64,000 nt of DNA from Pseudomonas sp. CCC3.1 (GCF_034347405.1 NZ_CP133778.1:3658001-3722000); one strand, 5' to 3'; shown: positions 28,801 to 34,380, counted from the first letter of the stretch. Numbers and translations: made by a program. Notes: generated by a model not told the origin, from the letters alone.

Positions 28801-29815
28801 CCGCGACAAACAACGTGGCCTCGGCCAGACCGTAGGAGGCGAAGTAGCTGTCGGAATTAAAACCACAGGCCGCAAAATTTTCGGCAAAGCGTGCAAGGGT
28901 GTCCTGGCGGATCGGCTCTGAGCCCGAATAAGCCACACGCCAGCGGCTCAAGTCCAGGCCCGCCAGCGCGCTGTCGCTGACCCGCTCGCTGCACAGTCGA
29001 TAGGCGAAGTCCGGCCCGCCACTGATGGTGCCGCCGTACTCGCTGATGGCTTCGAGCCAACGCCGCGGGCGGGTCAGAAAATACGCGGGCGACATCAACA
29101 CACACGGCACGCCGCTGAAGATTGGCTGCAACAAACCGCCGATCAGGCCCATGTCGTGGTACAGCGGCAGCCAACTGACGATGACGTCATCGGGGTTGAG
29201 GTCGATACCGAAGCCGCGACGGATCAGCAGCTCGTTGGCCACCAGGTTGCCGTGGGTGACTTGCACGCCCTTGGGCAACGCAGTCGAGCCTGAGGTGTAC
29301 TGCAAAAAGGCGATGTCGTCAGCCTGCAATGTCACCGGCTGCCAAGCGTGCGCGAGGCTCGGTTCCAGCGTGTCGACACACAGCAACTGCGGCGAATCGG
29401 CGCCTGACAGTTCACTCATCTGCAACAAGGACTCACGCACATGGCTGCTGGTGAGCAACACGCGCGGTTCGGCGTCGGCCAGAATCGACAGCAAACGCTC
29501 TTGGTGATGACGCCGCGCCGACTCAGGCGGATACGCCGGTACAGCGATCACCCCGGCGTACAGGCAGGCAAAAAAGGCGGCGACGTAATCCGGCCCGCTG
29601 GGGAACAAAAGCACTGCGCGGTCGCCCACCGAGGCATTGGCCTGCAAGGCCGCGGCGATGGCGCGGGCGCGCACATCCAGATCGCGATAGGTCAGGACCT
29701 GACTGGCGCTCTGGTCATCGCCAAGAAAGCGCAAAGCCAATCGATCCGGGGTCTGGGCAGCGCGTTGCTGCAGGGCTTGGGCCAATGTGCCAGGGAGTTC
29801 GAACGCGTCCATCAT
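16835..29815 (-). CDS. pvdL: Pyoverdine chromophore peptide synthetase PvdL
   Basis: A 4326-residue NRPS, close to the size of P. aeruginosa PvdL. Domains in order (approximate residues): acyl ligase 5-570; T 590-655 (GGNS); C 675-1110 (HHIIADG 809); A 1130-1625; T 1640-1705 (GGHS); C 1730-2165 (HHIVTEG 1865); A 2195-2690; T 2710-2770 (GGDS); epimerase 2795-3215 (HHLAVDG); C 3245-3690; A, then T (GGHS about 4264). There is no thioesterase domain. The last A domain's specificity residues read D-I-W-E-L-T-A-D-D, the code I know for diaminobutyrate. The order fits acyl-Glu-D-Tyr-Dab, the chromophore precursor. ATG 29815 is preceded by AGGAAA; a frame extension to 30151 lies over pvdG and is rejected. 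It follows pvdG by 71 bases, under the IS box at 30751. Confidence 0.96.
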   Translation of the reverse strand: MMDAFELPGTLAQALQQRAAQTPDRLALRFLGDDQSASQVLTYRDLDVRARAIAAALQANASVGDRAVLLFPSGPDYVAAFFACLYAGVIAVPAYPPESARRHHQERLLSILADAEPRVLLTSSHVRESLLQMSELSGADSPQLLCVDTLEPSLAHAWQPVTLQADDIAFLQYTSGSTALPKGVQVTHGNLVANELLIRRGFGIDLNPDDVIVSWLPLYHDMGLIGGLLQPIFSGVPCVLMSPAYFLTRPRRWLEAISEYGGTISGGPDFAYRLCSERVSDSALAGLDLSRWRVAYSGSEPIRQDTLARFAENFAACGFNSDSYFASYGLAEATLFVAGGQRGQGIAALCLDERALANNRIEPGEGSAVMSCGTHQPEHAVMIVDPQTLDPLAENGVGEVWASGPSIAHGYWRNPQASAETFVQQQGSTWLRTGDLGFVREGQLYITGRLKDLLIVRGHNLYPQDIEKTIEREVEVVRKGRVAAFAVTVQGEEGIGIAAEISRSVQKIIPPEALINAIRQAVADACQQAPSVVVLLNPGALPKTSSGKLQRSACRNRLADGSLDSYAQFPSDDSPKTTTDSAQRANSLEALIAWVWCEHLQVEHVAADDHFFLLGGNSILATQVIARLREELKLELSLRLLFEAPTLSAFAARVGALQQDGGLAQGSIVRLSREDALPQSLAQNRLWFMWQLDPHSSAYTIPGALRLRGELNQAALCSSFAHLVERHEALRTRFYERDGQALQQVDAAADFDLQVIDISDLPNAEREARAQQIREDEARTSFDLQKGPLFWVTLVKLGDEEHQLLLTLHHIIADGWSLNLLIDEFSRLYAAACLQQPLALAPLALQYADYGSWQRQWLAQGEAKRQLDYWTQQLGDEHPTLNLATDSPRSAARQHSAARYSLTLDASLCEAVRQTAQAHDVTPFMLLLATFQTLLYRYTGQRDIRIGVPSANRPRQETHGLIGFFINTLVLRAQLDPRLPFAELLQHTRSATLDAQGHQDLPFEQLVEALPQAREHGLFQILFNHQQRDLDALRRLPGLLAEELEWHSREAKFDLQLHSEEDRQGRLKLSFDYAAELFDARTIAQLAEHFVSLLGQVCTDARTALADLNLLNPTQQLEQQHWSAAPCAPAEYGLPQLLEQQAQQTPDHLALLWDGGSLDFASLHAHANRLAHYLRDKGVGPDVPVAIAAERSPHLLIGLLAILKAGGAYVPLDPDYPPERLAYMLQDCGAALLLSQSHVLQHLPSVEAVSVIAMDCLKLDNWPSHAPGLQVHGDNLAYVIYTSGSTGQPKGVGNTHAALSERLQWMQATYALDASDVLMQKAPISFDVSVWECFWPLITGCRLVLAGPGEHRDPQRIAQLVQQFGVTTLHFVPPLLRLFVDEPQAAQCRSLRRVFSGGEALPADLRNRVLQQLPHVQLHNRYGPTETTINVTHWHCRAEDGERSPIGRPLGNVLCRVLDSELNPLPAGVPGELCIGGMGLARGYLQRPGLTAERFIADPLGEPGARLYRTGDQVRWSHEGVLEYLGRLDQQVKLRGFRVEPQEIEARLLAQPDVAQAAVLIRDTLAGPQLIGYYTALDGDLPDTEHSAQLKAALAAELPEYMVPAQLLRLDAMPLSPSGKLDRRALPEPVWQVREHVEPHTALQQQIAAIWREVLGHTHIGLRDDFFALGGHSLLATQIVSRVRQACDVELPLRVLFEASELGAFAEQVERLQAAGQCNTQRPILPADRSQPVPLSYSQQRMWFLWHMEPNSPAYNVGGMARLTGRLDVERFEAALHALIQRHETLRTTFPSVNGVACQQVQRDTGLNMGWLDLSQLDPASRQQRLQALADSEAHQPFDLEHGPLLRAHMVKAAEREHYFVLTLHHIVTEGWAMDIFARELGELYEAFLDDRASPLAPLAVHYLDYSVWQRQWLASGERQRQLDYWVTKLGTEHPLLELPSDRPRPPVQSHKGELYRFDLSDDLAARVRAFNAEHGLTLFMTMTATLAVLLYRYSGQTDVRIGAPVANRIRPESEGLIGAFLNTQVLRCELDGHLRVDELLEQVRQTVIEGQSHQDLPFDHVVEALQPPRSAAYNPLFQVMCNVQRWEFQQRRQLAGMTVEFLANDARATKFDLNLEVTDLDHRLSCCLTYSTDLFDEPRIAKMAEHWRNLLAALLADPHQRLSDLPLLSVDEQQCLLDGLAPAAGEQRLDQCVHPLFAEQARVRPQAIALTFAGQHLSYSELDGRANQLAWRLRELGVGPQVRVGLALERSPEMVIGLLAILKAGGAYVPLDPEYPLERLHYMIEDSGIGLLLSQRSLLDALGELPAGVVRWCVEEHGPELAAYPASELPFISDPQHQAYLIYTSGSTGQPKGVGVAHGEIAMHCRAVIERFDMRADDCELHFYSINFDAATERLLVPLLCGARLVLRAQGQWGAEEICQLIREQQVTVLGFTPSYGSQLAQWLATREQTLPVRMCITGGEALTGEYLQRIRVAFQPDLFFNAYGPTETVVMPLASLAPQQLEDGAASVPIGQIIGARVAYILDADLALVPQGATGELYVGGAGLAQGYHQRAGLTAERFVADPFTHTGGRLYRTGDRVRQRSDGLVEYVGRIDHQVKIRGFRIELGEIEAHLLQHPAVREAVVLALDMPGGKQLAAWLVCDEQPEPAQLREALKAQLKAQLPDYMVPAHLMLLASMPLTANGKLDRRALPAPDPELNRQQYVAPSNALELSLASVWCEVLNLKQVGLNDNFFELGGDSILSIQVVSRARQLGIHFSPRDLFQHQTVQALASVATLTEQPSAEQGLLSGESALTPIQQWFFDTEIPQRGHWNQSLLLQPTVQLDPAQLEQALAALLAHHDALRLSFQQQAGQWRAHYASAVDQPLLWRASVPDMQHCEALFSEAQRSLDVQAGPLLRAVLVEGPQGEQRLLLVIHHLAVDGVSWRVLLEDLQTLYRQQPLPAKTSAFRAWASRLQSYAGSDSLREELNLWQQQLKGLNAELPCANPQGGRQNLHAHTLSVRLDTLRTRQLLQQAPSAYRTQINDLLLTALARVICRWTGQPSTLVQLEGHGRETLFDDIDLSRTVGWFTSAYPLRLTPHTADGPGHSIKAIKEQLRHVPHKGLGYGVLRYLTDPATQQTLAALPDAPITFNYLGQFDQSFASDALFRPLDAPTGAAHDPHAPLPNELSIDSQVYGGELLLRWTFSAERYQPQTIEALAHDYLAELQNLIAHCLSTDAGGLTPSDFPLARLNQVQLDSLPVAAGLIEDVYPMTPMQEGMLLHTLLEPGTGLYYMQDRYRINSALDPQRFAHAWQAVVARHEALRASFCWNAGEGMLQIIHRPGTADIDYQDWSCEPETGHEERLQALLKREREAGFDLLNQAPFHLRLIRLGQARYWFMMSNHHILIDAWCRSLLMSDFFEIYSALGENRAPQLATAPRYREYIGWLQQQDLQQANHWWQRNLQGFEQTTHIPSDRPFLREHAGESGGMLVGDCYTRLEVSDGVRLRELAQQHQLTINTFAQAAWALVLRRFSGERDVVFGVTVAGRPVHMPQMQQTVGLFINSVALRVRMPDDDQPLSVRQWLSALLEHNMELREYEYVPLVTIQERSELPKGQPLFDSLFVFENAPVDMSVLDRAQSLNATSDSGRTHTNFPLTAVCYPGDDLGLHLSYDQRFFDRSSVERLLSEFKRLLLALMDGLHGDITELPLLGEAEQQFLIEGCNQSLRAYPLQHSYAELFEAQVAAHPQRIVARCLDQHWSYNELNQRSNRLGHALIGAGVRADQPVALLAERGLDLLGMIIGSFKAGAGYLPLDPALPGSRLSRILELSRAPLLVCTHAYREQAEALLDESGCAVRPRLLVWEDVQAGRLGEHNPQVYSQPDNLAYVIYTSGSTGLPKGVMVEQRGMLNNQLSKVPYLQLSEHDVIAQTASQSFDISVWQFLAAPLFGARVDIVPNAIAHDPQALLAQVNAHGISVLESVPSLIQGMLAVERIQLDSLRWMLPTGEAMPPELAQQWLQRYPEIGLVNAYGPAECSDDVAFFRVDQASTQGSYLPIGTPTDNNRLYLLDDALQLVPLGAVGELCVAGTGVGRGYVSDPLRTATAFVPHPFGAPGERLYRTGDLARRRMDGVLEYVGRIDHQVKIRGYRIELGEIEARLHEQPELRDAAVSVQEGLNGKYLVGYLVASQSALNPNERLDRIKQRLRSELPEYMVPLHWLWLERLPLNANGKLDRKALPEVEIGQLQRDDYLAPRTELEQTLAHIWAQVLNVEQVGVNDNFFELGGHSLLATQIASRVQKVLQRNVPLRAMFECSCVAELAVYIEGLESSEINEEKVDRLNDLMAELEGL

Positions 29816-29886
29816 GGGGTTTCCTGCCTGAAGTCGGCTTGCAATGAATTCGGTGTGTTTGAGAGACGAGAAACCGCGGGGCCGCT

Positions 29887-30639
29887 TTACCCGTGGCTTA
29901 GCTGTCGGGCCTGTTGATTGCGCCAGCGCGCCAGATGTTCTTCGGCGTAGCGGCGCAGGCAACGCAGCAGCGGGGCTTCTTGCTGGAGCAGGAAAAAGTG
30001 ATGGCCTTCGAACAGGTCCAGGGAGAAAGCGCTGCTGGTATCGGCCTGCCAATCGAGCAGTTGCTCGGCGCGCACGCTGTCTTGCTTGCCGCCAAATACG
30101 TGGATCGGCAGCGGCAACGGCGCGCGCTGGCCATGGCTGAAACTGCCGCATAACAGGAAGTCGGCGCGCAGGATCGGCAGCAGCAATTGCATCAGTTCGG
30201 CATTGGCCAATACCTCTTCAGCCGTGCCTTTGAGTTCCCGCAGGCGCTCGATCAGTTGCTCGTCGGTTTTGGCCACGGCGTATTCACTGACATCTCGGCG
30301 GGCTGGACCGGCGGTGGCCGAGGCAAACAGCGCCAGCGGCTCAGGCAGACCGCGCTCGCGCAGGGCGTGGGCCAGCTCAAACGCCAGCAGGCCGCCCAGG
30401 CTGTGGCCAAACAAGGCGTACGGGCGGTCCAGTTCGGTGCTGATTTCAGTCGCCAACTGCTGGGCCAATGGCCGTATCTCGCGTTGTAACGGCTCGTCCA
30501 TGCGCATGCCGCGCCCTGGCAATTCCAGCGGCCGCACCTGCAACCATTCGGGCAGCGAACGGCGCCAGCGGCTGTAGGCCATGGCGCTGGCGCCGGAGTA
30601 AGGCAGGCAAAACAAACGCAGCTTGATCACCTCACTCAT
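29887..30639 (-). CDS. pvdG: Type II thioesterase of pyoverdine synthesis
   Basis: A 250-residue alpha/beta hydrolase of the external NRPS thioesterase family. It begins MSEVIKLRLFCLPYSGASAM; the nucleophile elbow is ALFGHSLGGLLAFELAHALR near residue 90, and the catalytic His lies in LFEGHHFFL near 222. Such enzymes remove wrong or stalled acyl groups from carrier domains, here most likely those of PvdL and partners. ATG 30639 was chosen because it gives the family's usual N-terminus; an in-frame start at 30681 would add 14 residues. It is the first gene of a pvdG-pvdL transcription unit with an IS-box-like promoter 112 bases upstream. Gene order pvdS-pvdG-pvdL matches other fluorescent pseudomonads. 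Confidence 0.93.
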   Translation of the reverse strand: MSEVIKLRLFCLPYSGASAMAYSRWRRSLPEWLQVRPLELPGRGMRMDEPLQREIRPLAQQLATEISTELDRPYALFGHSLGGLLAFELAHALRERGLPEPLALFASATAGPARRDVSEYAVAKTDEQLIERLRELKGTAEEVLANAELMQLLLPILRADFLLCGSFSHGQRAPLPLPIHVFGGKQDSVRAEQLLDWQADTSSAFSLDLFEGHHFFLLQQEAPLLRCLRRYAEEHLARWRNQQARQLSHG

Positions 30640-30750
30640 GATCGGTGCCACCGCTGTGAAGCCCCGCCCGCGCACGTGCAAACAACCATATCGCCCTCCT
30701 TCGCAACCCGTTCATCGCCGGTCTGTTGCACCAGCCTTTGTCCCTTGAGA

Positions 30751-30774
30751 ACGGTTGGCCCTAGCAAATAATTA
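30751..30774 (-). promoter_or_regulatory. Probable PvdS-dependent promoter of pvdG-pvdL
   Basis: On the minus strand the sequence reads TAATT-N16-CGT, one mismatch from the IS box TAAAT-N16-CGT and with the same 16-base spacing. It is 112 bases upstream of pvdG and is the best match in the pvdG-pvdS interval. Confidence 0.68.
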
Positions 30775-30867
30775 GTCGCTGCAATGCTGGCGTTTTGGAG
30801 TCAATCGCGCGGGATGTGAGGCTCTTCGCAATCTCCTGTTCGGCGCGGTATTAATTCTGTTTCTCAA

Positions 30868-30896
30868 TTGACAATCATTATCATTCATCCTAATTT
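30868..30896 (+). promoter_or_regulatory. pvdS promoter overlapped by a Fur box
   Basis: TTGACA (30868-30873) and TAATTT (30891-30896) are 17 bases apart, a good housekeeping promoter. The segment 30870-30888, containing AATCATTATCATT, matches the 19-base Fur consensus at 13 positions by eye and fills the spacer, so iron-loaded Fur would block RNA polymerase. Confidence 0.82.
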
Positions 30897-30963
30897 GTTG
30901 CCAACTGTGTAGCCAACTGCCGAGTAAGGGCCTGCACTTTTTCAACTGCCACAGGTGATCTCC

Positions 30964-31512
30964 ATGACGGAACAAATGTCCACAAGCAGGTGCGACTCAC
31001 CCTTACTTCAGGCCTTTGTCGACAATCGATTAATCCTGGTCAAAATCGCCGCGCGGATCACCGGTTGCCGCTCACGGGCCGAAGACGTGGTGCAGGATGC
31101 GTTCTTCCGCTTGCAGTCAGCGCCGCAGATCACCTCTTCATTCAAGGCGCAGTTGAGTTACCTGTTTCAGATCGTGCGTAACCTGGCGATTGATCACTAT
31201 CGCAAGCAGGCGCTGGAGCAGAAGTATTCCGGCACGGAAGAGGAAGGCTTGAATGTGGTGATTCACGGCGCATCGCCGGAAACTTCGCACATCAATTTTT
31301 CGACCCTGGAAAACATCGCTGAAGCGCTGACCGAGCTGCCCACCCGGACGCGCTATGCGTTTGAGATGTACCGCTTGCACGGCGTTCAGCAAAAGGACAT
31401 TGCCAAGGAATTGGGGGTGTCACCGACGCTGGTGAACTTCATGATTCGCGATGCGTTGATTCATTGCCGCAAAGTCTCGGGGACTCGGGCAGATACGTTT
31501 GCTCGGCGGTGA
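30964..31512 (+). CDS. pvdS: ECF sigma factor PvdS, iron-starvation regulator
   Basis: A 182-residue sigma-70 family protein almost identical, as I recall it, to P. aeruginosa PvdS. Region 2 has ARITGCRSRAEDVVQDAFFR and the -10-recognising stretch QIVRNLAIDHYRKQAL; region 4 has QQKDIAKELGVSPTLVNFMI as its helix-turn-helix. It directs RNA polymerase to TAAAT-N16-CGT promoters of pyoverdine genes, three candidates of which lie in this window. ATG 30964 has AGGTGA 7 bases upstream; a GTG 9 bases earlier is less likely. Expression should be controlled by the Fur-box promoter at 30868-30896. Downstream is a long palindromic repeat and then convergent pvdYII. Confidence 0.97.
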   Translation: MTEQMSTSRCDSPLLQAFVDNRLILVKIAARITGCRSRAEDVVQDAFFRLQSAPQITSSFKAQLSYLFQIVRNLAIDHYRKQALEQKYSGTEEEGLNVVIHGASPETSHINFSTLENIAEALTELPTRTRYAFEMYRLHGVQQKDIAKELGVSPTLVNFMIRDALIHCRKVSGTRADTFARR

Positions 31513-31554
31513 GACTCTTCCTCGATACAAGCCGAAACATTCGTGGGAGATTGC

Positions 31555-31701
31555 CGATTTCGTAGCAGTTGCCGAAGGCTACGTCCGATTGCGAAGCGAT
31601 CGCAAACACTGGGTGCACGGTTGAACTGACACACCGCAGTGCTTGATTTTACGACTGCTACGCAGCCGGACGCAGCCTCACAGGCTCGGCAGCTGCTACG
31701 A
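31555..31701. repeat. Long imperfect palindrome, copy A
   Basis: The left arm (CGATTTCGTAGCAGTTGCCG then AGGCTACGTCCG) pairs imperfectly with a right arm containing CGGACGCAGCCTC and CAGCTGCTACG. A sister copy lies at 63234-63391; both share GATTGCGAAGCGATCG and GGTTGAACTGAC in the centre. Its right end runs six bases into pvdYII and supplies that gene's stop codon. It fills most of the pvdS-pvdYII gap and may serve as a two-way terminator. Confidence 0.75.
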
Positions 31702-32334
31702 GTTTTCGTACGCCTTGGCCCCACGGGAGCTGCGCTCAGCCAAACCCGCTCTGTCGAGCACCATCAACGCCGCCCGTTTGTGCGGGAAGTCGAATTCCTT
31801 GATCCGCTCATAACCCTGCGCTTGCATGTAGCCAATCATTTTGGCGTTGTCGGCACGGGGTTCAGCCACCACGCGCTGGGTGCGCGGTTCATCTTCAAAC
31901 AGGTAGCGGGTCAGCGCCGATAGCCAGCTGGCAACTTTATGCGGCCCGCGATGCGCCTCTTCCCCCACCAGCATGTGGATGCCGCGGTCATAGTCGCCCA
32001 CGTTGTAAAACGGCGCGATGCGGTCTTCTTTGGCCCAGTAGGCCTCGAAATAGGCAAACGGCTGGTCGTCGAAGCAACCGATCAACGTCAGGGTGTGCGG
32101 GTCGGCTGCGAGTTTTTCCAGGTAGTGGCGATGCTCTTCAAGGCTCCCGCCTTCGTCCCAAAAAGCGAGCACGCGCGGGGTATTTTGCCAACGGCTGAAA
32201 CGCTCAAGGTCCAGGTCGATGTCCAGGGTGCGCAAGGAAATCCAGGCACCCAGTTGTGGATCGAAGCGGCGATACACTTCGCCTTGGGGTTTGGCCGGAC
32301 GCTGCGGATGGGGGTGCGGGGAGGTCATGGTCAT
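31696..32334 (-). CDS. pvdYII: GNAT hydroxyornithine acetylase, PvdYII type
   Basis: A 212-residue N-acetyltransferase of the IucB/RhbD siderophore group. The GNAT core is visible in GCFDDQPFAYFEAYWAKEDR near 100 and the acetyl-CoA region GIHMLVGEEAHRGPHKVASW near 135, followed by VVAEPRADNAKMIGYMQAQG and KEFDFPHKRAALM. Enzymes of this group acetylate hydroxylated side-chain amines; PvdYII acts on N5-hydroxyornithine in pyoverdines that contain acetyl-hydroxyornithine. An exact PvdS-type promoter lies at 32373-32396, 39 bases before ATG 32334, placing it in the pyoverdine regulon. The last codons and stop lie in a long repeat, so the C-terminal tail (SSRGAKAYENS) may be specific to this strain. 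Substrate is inferred. Confidence 0.87.
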   Translation of the reverse strand: MTMTSPHPHPQRPAKPQGEVYRRFDPQLGAWISLRTLDIDLDLERFSRWQNTPRVLAFWDEGGSLEEHRHYLEKLAADPHTLTLIGCFDDQPFAYFEAYWAKEDRIAPFYNVGDYDRGIHMLVGEEAHRGPHKVASWLSALTRYLFEDEPRTQRVVAEPRADNAKMIGYMQAQGYERIKEFDFPHKRAALMVLDRAGLAERSSRGAKAYENS

Positions 32335-32372
32335 CTTGGGCTCACGATTTTCGTCAACAGATGGGCTGTGTG

Positions 32373-32396
32373 ACGTTGCCCGGCAAGAGAAATTTA
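32373..32396 (-). promoter_or_regulatory. PvdS-dependent promoter (IS box) of pvdYII
   Basis: The minus strand reads TAAAT-N16-CGT exactly. The TAA of TAAAT is also the stop codon (32394-32396) of the upstream solute-binding protein gene, so promoter and coding end share bases. Confidence 0.88.
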
Positions 32397-33185
32397 GGGG
32401 ATCGTGGCAACCTGCTCAATGTGATAAGGCGCGAAGATCGCTTCCAATTGGCCGCTGTCGCGCAATATTTGCATCAGCCGGCTAAATTCCTGGCTCCGGA
32501 TCGGCCCCTGCGGGTGCAAGAAGGCGTAATGGTGATAGGTCTGATCCACACGCTCAGACACCATGACCTGGTTTTCGAACTGCGGGTTGTTGTTGAGTAT
32601 TTCTCTGAGATTGGAGCGGGTCATTAACGCGATGTCGACCCGACCCCGCAGCACCATCTGCAAGTTGCTTCGATGGGAATACGTGAGGGTGGCGTTGAAG
32701 GTGTTGGTCAAGAATTTCGCGCTGGGGTTAAAACCGGCAAACGCATAGTGATAGCCCGTAAACAGGGCCATTCGCTTGCCATCCAGGGTGTCGAAATAGG
32801 TTTGCTCACGGCCCGGTTGCCGGCTCGTCACAAATACTTCTGCGTCTTCAAGGCCAAGGTCGACGCGACTGTAGACAACATCTCGCCAGCCCCAGTCCGG
32901 GTTTTCAAACAGCACCATGTCCACTCGCCCCTGATCAAAGTCACGTACTCGTCGAGCAACGGAGGTGGGAACGATGGCGAAGTGGTAGTCACTTTGCAGT
33001 TGATTGAGCGCCTTCAGCAATTGCGGCAGCAACCCGGTATCAACACCACGTTCAGGGCGCACGATGTACGGTGGAAAGTGCGCTGCGCCGACTCTGACTT
33101 CCTGAGCCGCCCACGATGGCGTCAGCACAGCAGCACCCAGCGTCAGCAACACACAGTGGACCATCCACATTGGCAAACACTTCAA
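32394..33185 (-). CDS. Periplasmic solute-binding protein, family 3 type
   Basis: A 263-residue protein with a signal peptide (MKCLPMWMVHCVLLTLGAAVLTPSWA region, cleaved near residue 26). The mature part has the SBP_bac_3 pattern: EVRVGAAHFPPYIVRPERGV at its start, GLLPQLLKAL, a first lobe with RVDMVLFENPDWGWRD and the hinge, then TLDGKRMALFTGYHYAF and RGRVDIALMTRSNL. Members bind amino acids or related solutes, or act as sensors. No permease or ATPase gene is adjacent, so it may be an orphan or serve a distant transporter. Its stop codon forms part of the pvdYII promoter. Ligand unknown. Confidence 0.82.
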   Translation of the reverse strand: MKCLPMWMVHCVLLTLGAAVLTPSWAAQEVRVGAAHFPPYIVRPERGVDTGLLPQLLKALNQLQSDYHFAIVPTSVARRVRDFDQGRVDMVLFENPDWGWRDVVYSRVDLGLEDAEVFVTSRQPGREQTYFDTLDGKRMALFTGYHYAFAGFNPSAKFLTNTFNATLTYSHRSNLQMVLRGRVDIALMTRSNLREILNNNPQFENQVMVSERVDQTYHHYAFLHPQGPIRSQEFSRLMQILRDSGQLEAIFAPYHIEQVATIP

Positions 33186-33382
33186 TGCTGTGCACCTCGG
33201 GTGGCGCCCATGACTGGAACTTATTGGTGGGTACAGGACCTGAGATCAGGCAAGACCGTAATTTAAGTGCGCCTAGACTACCAAGCAAACGCGGAACTGG
33301 CCCACTACAAATTAAGCACCCTGTTGCAGCGCTTTAGCTACGCTGCATCTTCAACGCCGACGTTGTTTAAAGGAAGCTGCAC

Positions 33383-33925
33383 ATGCCTCACTGGCTGGTA
33401 ATTGACTTGGAAGCCACTACCGATGACGGCGGCTGGCCTCTGGCAGAAATGGAAGTGATTGAAATCGGCGCCAGCGTGGTCACTCGTTCCGGGCGCGAGG
33501 TGGATCATTTCCAGCGCTTTATCCGTCCGCAACGCCGCCCGTTGCTGACCCCTTTTTGCCGCCAGTTAACCCATATCACCCAGGCCAATATTGATAGCGC
33601 AAGCCCAACGGTGCAGGTCTGGGAACAGTTCGAGCGCTGGCTTGGCCAGCACCTGCCAAAACTCGAAGGCTGGGCCAGTTGGGGGGATTACGACCGCCGA
33701 CAACTGGAACAGGAATGGCAGCAAAAAAAGCTGAAGAGCGCGCTGACGGATCTGCCGCACATGAACCTCAAGCAGCAATTCGCTCAGGTCCGCCAGCTAA
33801 AGAGCCCGCTGGGTCTTAATAGCGCACTGCAACTGGCGGGCATGCAATTCAGTGGGCAACAACACCGCGCGCTGGAAGACGCCCGCAATACAGCGCGTTT
33901 ATTGCCGCTGGTTTTCAAGGTTTAG
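33383..33925 (+). CDS. DEDDh 3'-5' exonuclease, DnaQ/ERI1-like
   Basis: A 180-residue exonuclease-fold protein. The metal-binding residues are visible: WLVIDLEATTDDGG (D8 and E10), the later GWASWGDYDRRQLEQEW (Asp near 103), and HRALEDARNTARLLP with the His near 161 and Asp near 166, the DEDDh arrangement. The protein lacks other domains and so resembles the KapD/ERI1-like group rather than the polymerase epsilon subunit. It would trim RNA or DNA 3' ends in the cytoplasm; the target is unknown. It is a single gene; the 33186-33382 gap upstream holds no other gene. Confidence 0.87.
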   Translation: MPHWLVIDLEATTDDGGWPLAEMEVIEIGASVVTRSGREVDHFQRFIRPQRRPLLTPFCRQLTHITQANIDSASPTVQVWEQFERWLGQHLPKLEGWASWGDYDRRQLEQEWQQKKLKSALTDLPHMNLKQQFAQVRQLKSPLGLNSALQLAGMQFSGQQHRALEDARNTARLLPLVFKV

Positions 33926-34015
33926 GGCCGCGTAAAGCTGTCATAAAAGGGCGTGACTGGATAAATCGGCTTCTGCATACTGGCCAGCCTTTTTAGCCCA
34001 TTCCGAGGAATCGCC

Positions 34016-34297
34016 ATGTTTAAAGTCAACGAATACTTCGACGGTACCGTCAAGTCGATTGCTTTCGCACAAACTGAAGGCAAAGCCACTATTGGCGTCA
34101 TGGCCCCGGGTGAATATGAGTTCGGCACTGCCGAGCGTGAAATCATGCACGTGGTGTATGGCGAGCTGAACGTCAAGCTGCCGGGCAGCAGCGAATTTGA
34201 AACGTTCAAGACTGGCGACCAGTTCAACATCCCTGCAAACAGCAAGTTCCAGCTCAAGGTCGTGGTTGAAACCGCTTACCTGTGCGAGTACCGCTGA
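34016..34297 (+). CDS. ppnP: Pyrimidine/purine nucleoside phosphorylase PpnP
   Basis: A 93-residue single cupin protein of the former DUF1255/YaiE family. The sequence MFKVNEYFDGTVKSIAF, the GVMAPGEYEFGTAEREIMHV stretch, the FKTGDQFNIPANSKFQLKV segment and the ending LCEYR are characteristic. Known members cleave a wide range of nucleosides with phosphate to give ribose 1-phosphate and base. GAGGAAT lies 5 bases upstream of the ATG. It stands alone between the exonuclease gene and a REP palindrome that separates it from the convergent ABC exporter gene. Confidence 0.93.
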   Translation: MFKVNEYFDGTVKSIAFAQTEGKATIGVMAPGEYEFGTAEREIMHVVYGELNVKLPGSSEFETFKTGDQFNIPANSKFQLKVVVETAYLCEYR

Positions 34298-34312
34298 GTT
34301 AGTCAATTCTTC

Positions 34313-34380
34313 TGTAGGAGCGAGCTTGTCTCTCGATCTTTTAAACGCTCAAAAGATCGCGAGACAAGCTCGCTCATACA
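34313..34380. repeat. REP palindrome, family 1, copy 2
   Basis: Inverted arms TGTAGGAGCGAGCTTGTCTC and GAGACAAGCTCGCTC around an AT-rich centre (GATCTTTTAAACGCTCAAAAGATC). It lies between the convergent ppnP and ABC exporter genes, where it could act as a shared terminator. Confidence 0.9.

Noticed and set aside
29816..30151. 112-codon N-terminal extension of pvdL
   Set aside because: It overlaps pvdG in another frame and is Arg/Ala/Pro-rich without family character; ATG 29815 has a good ribosome-binding site and the known PvdL start.
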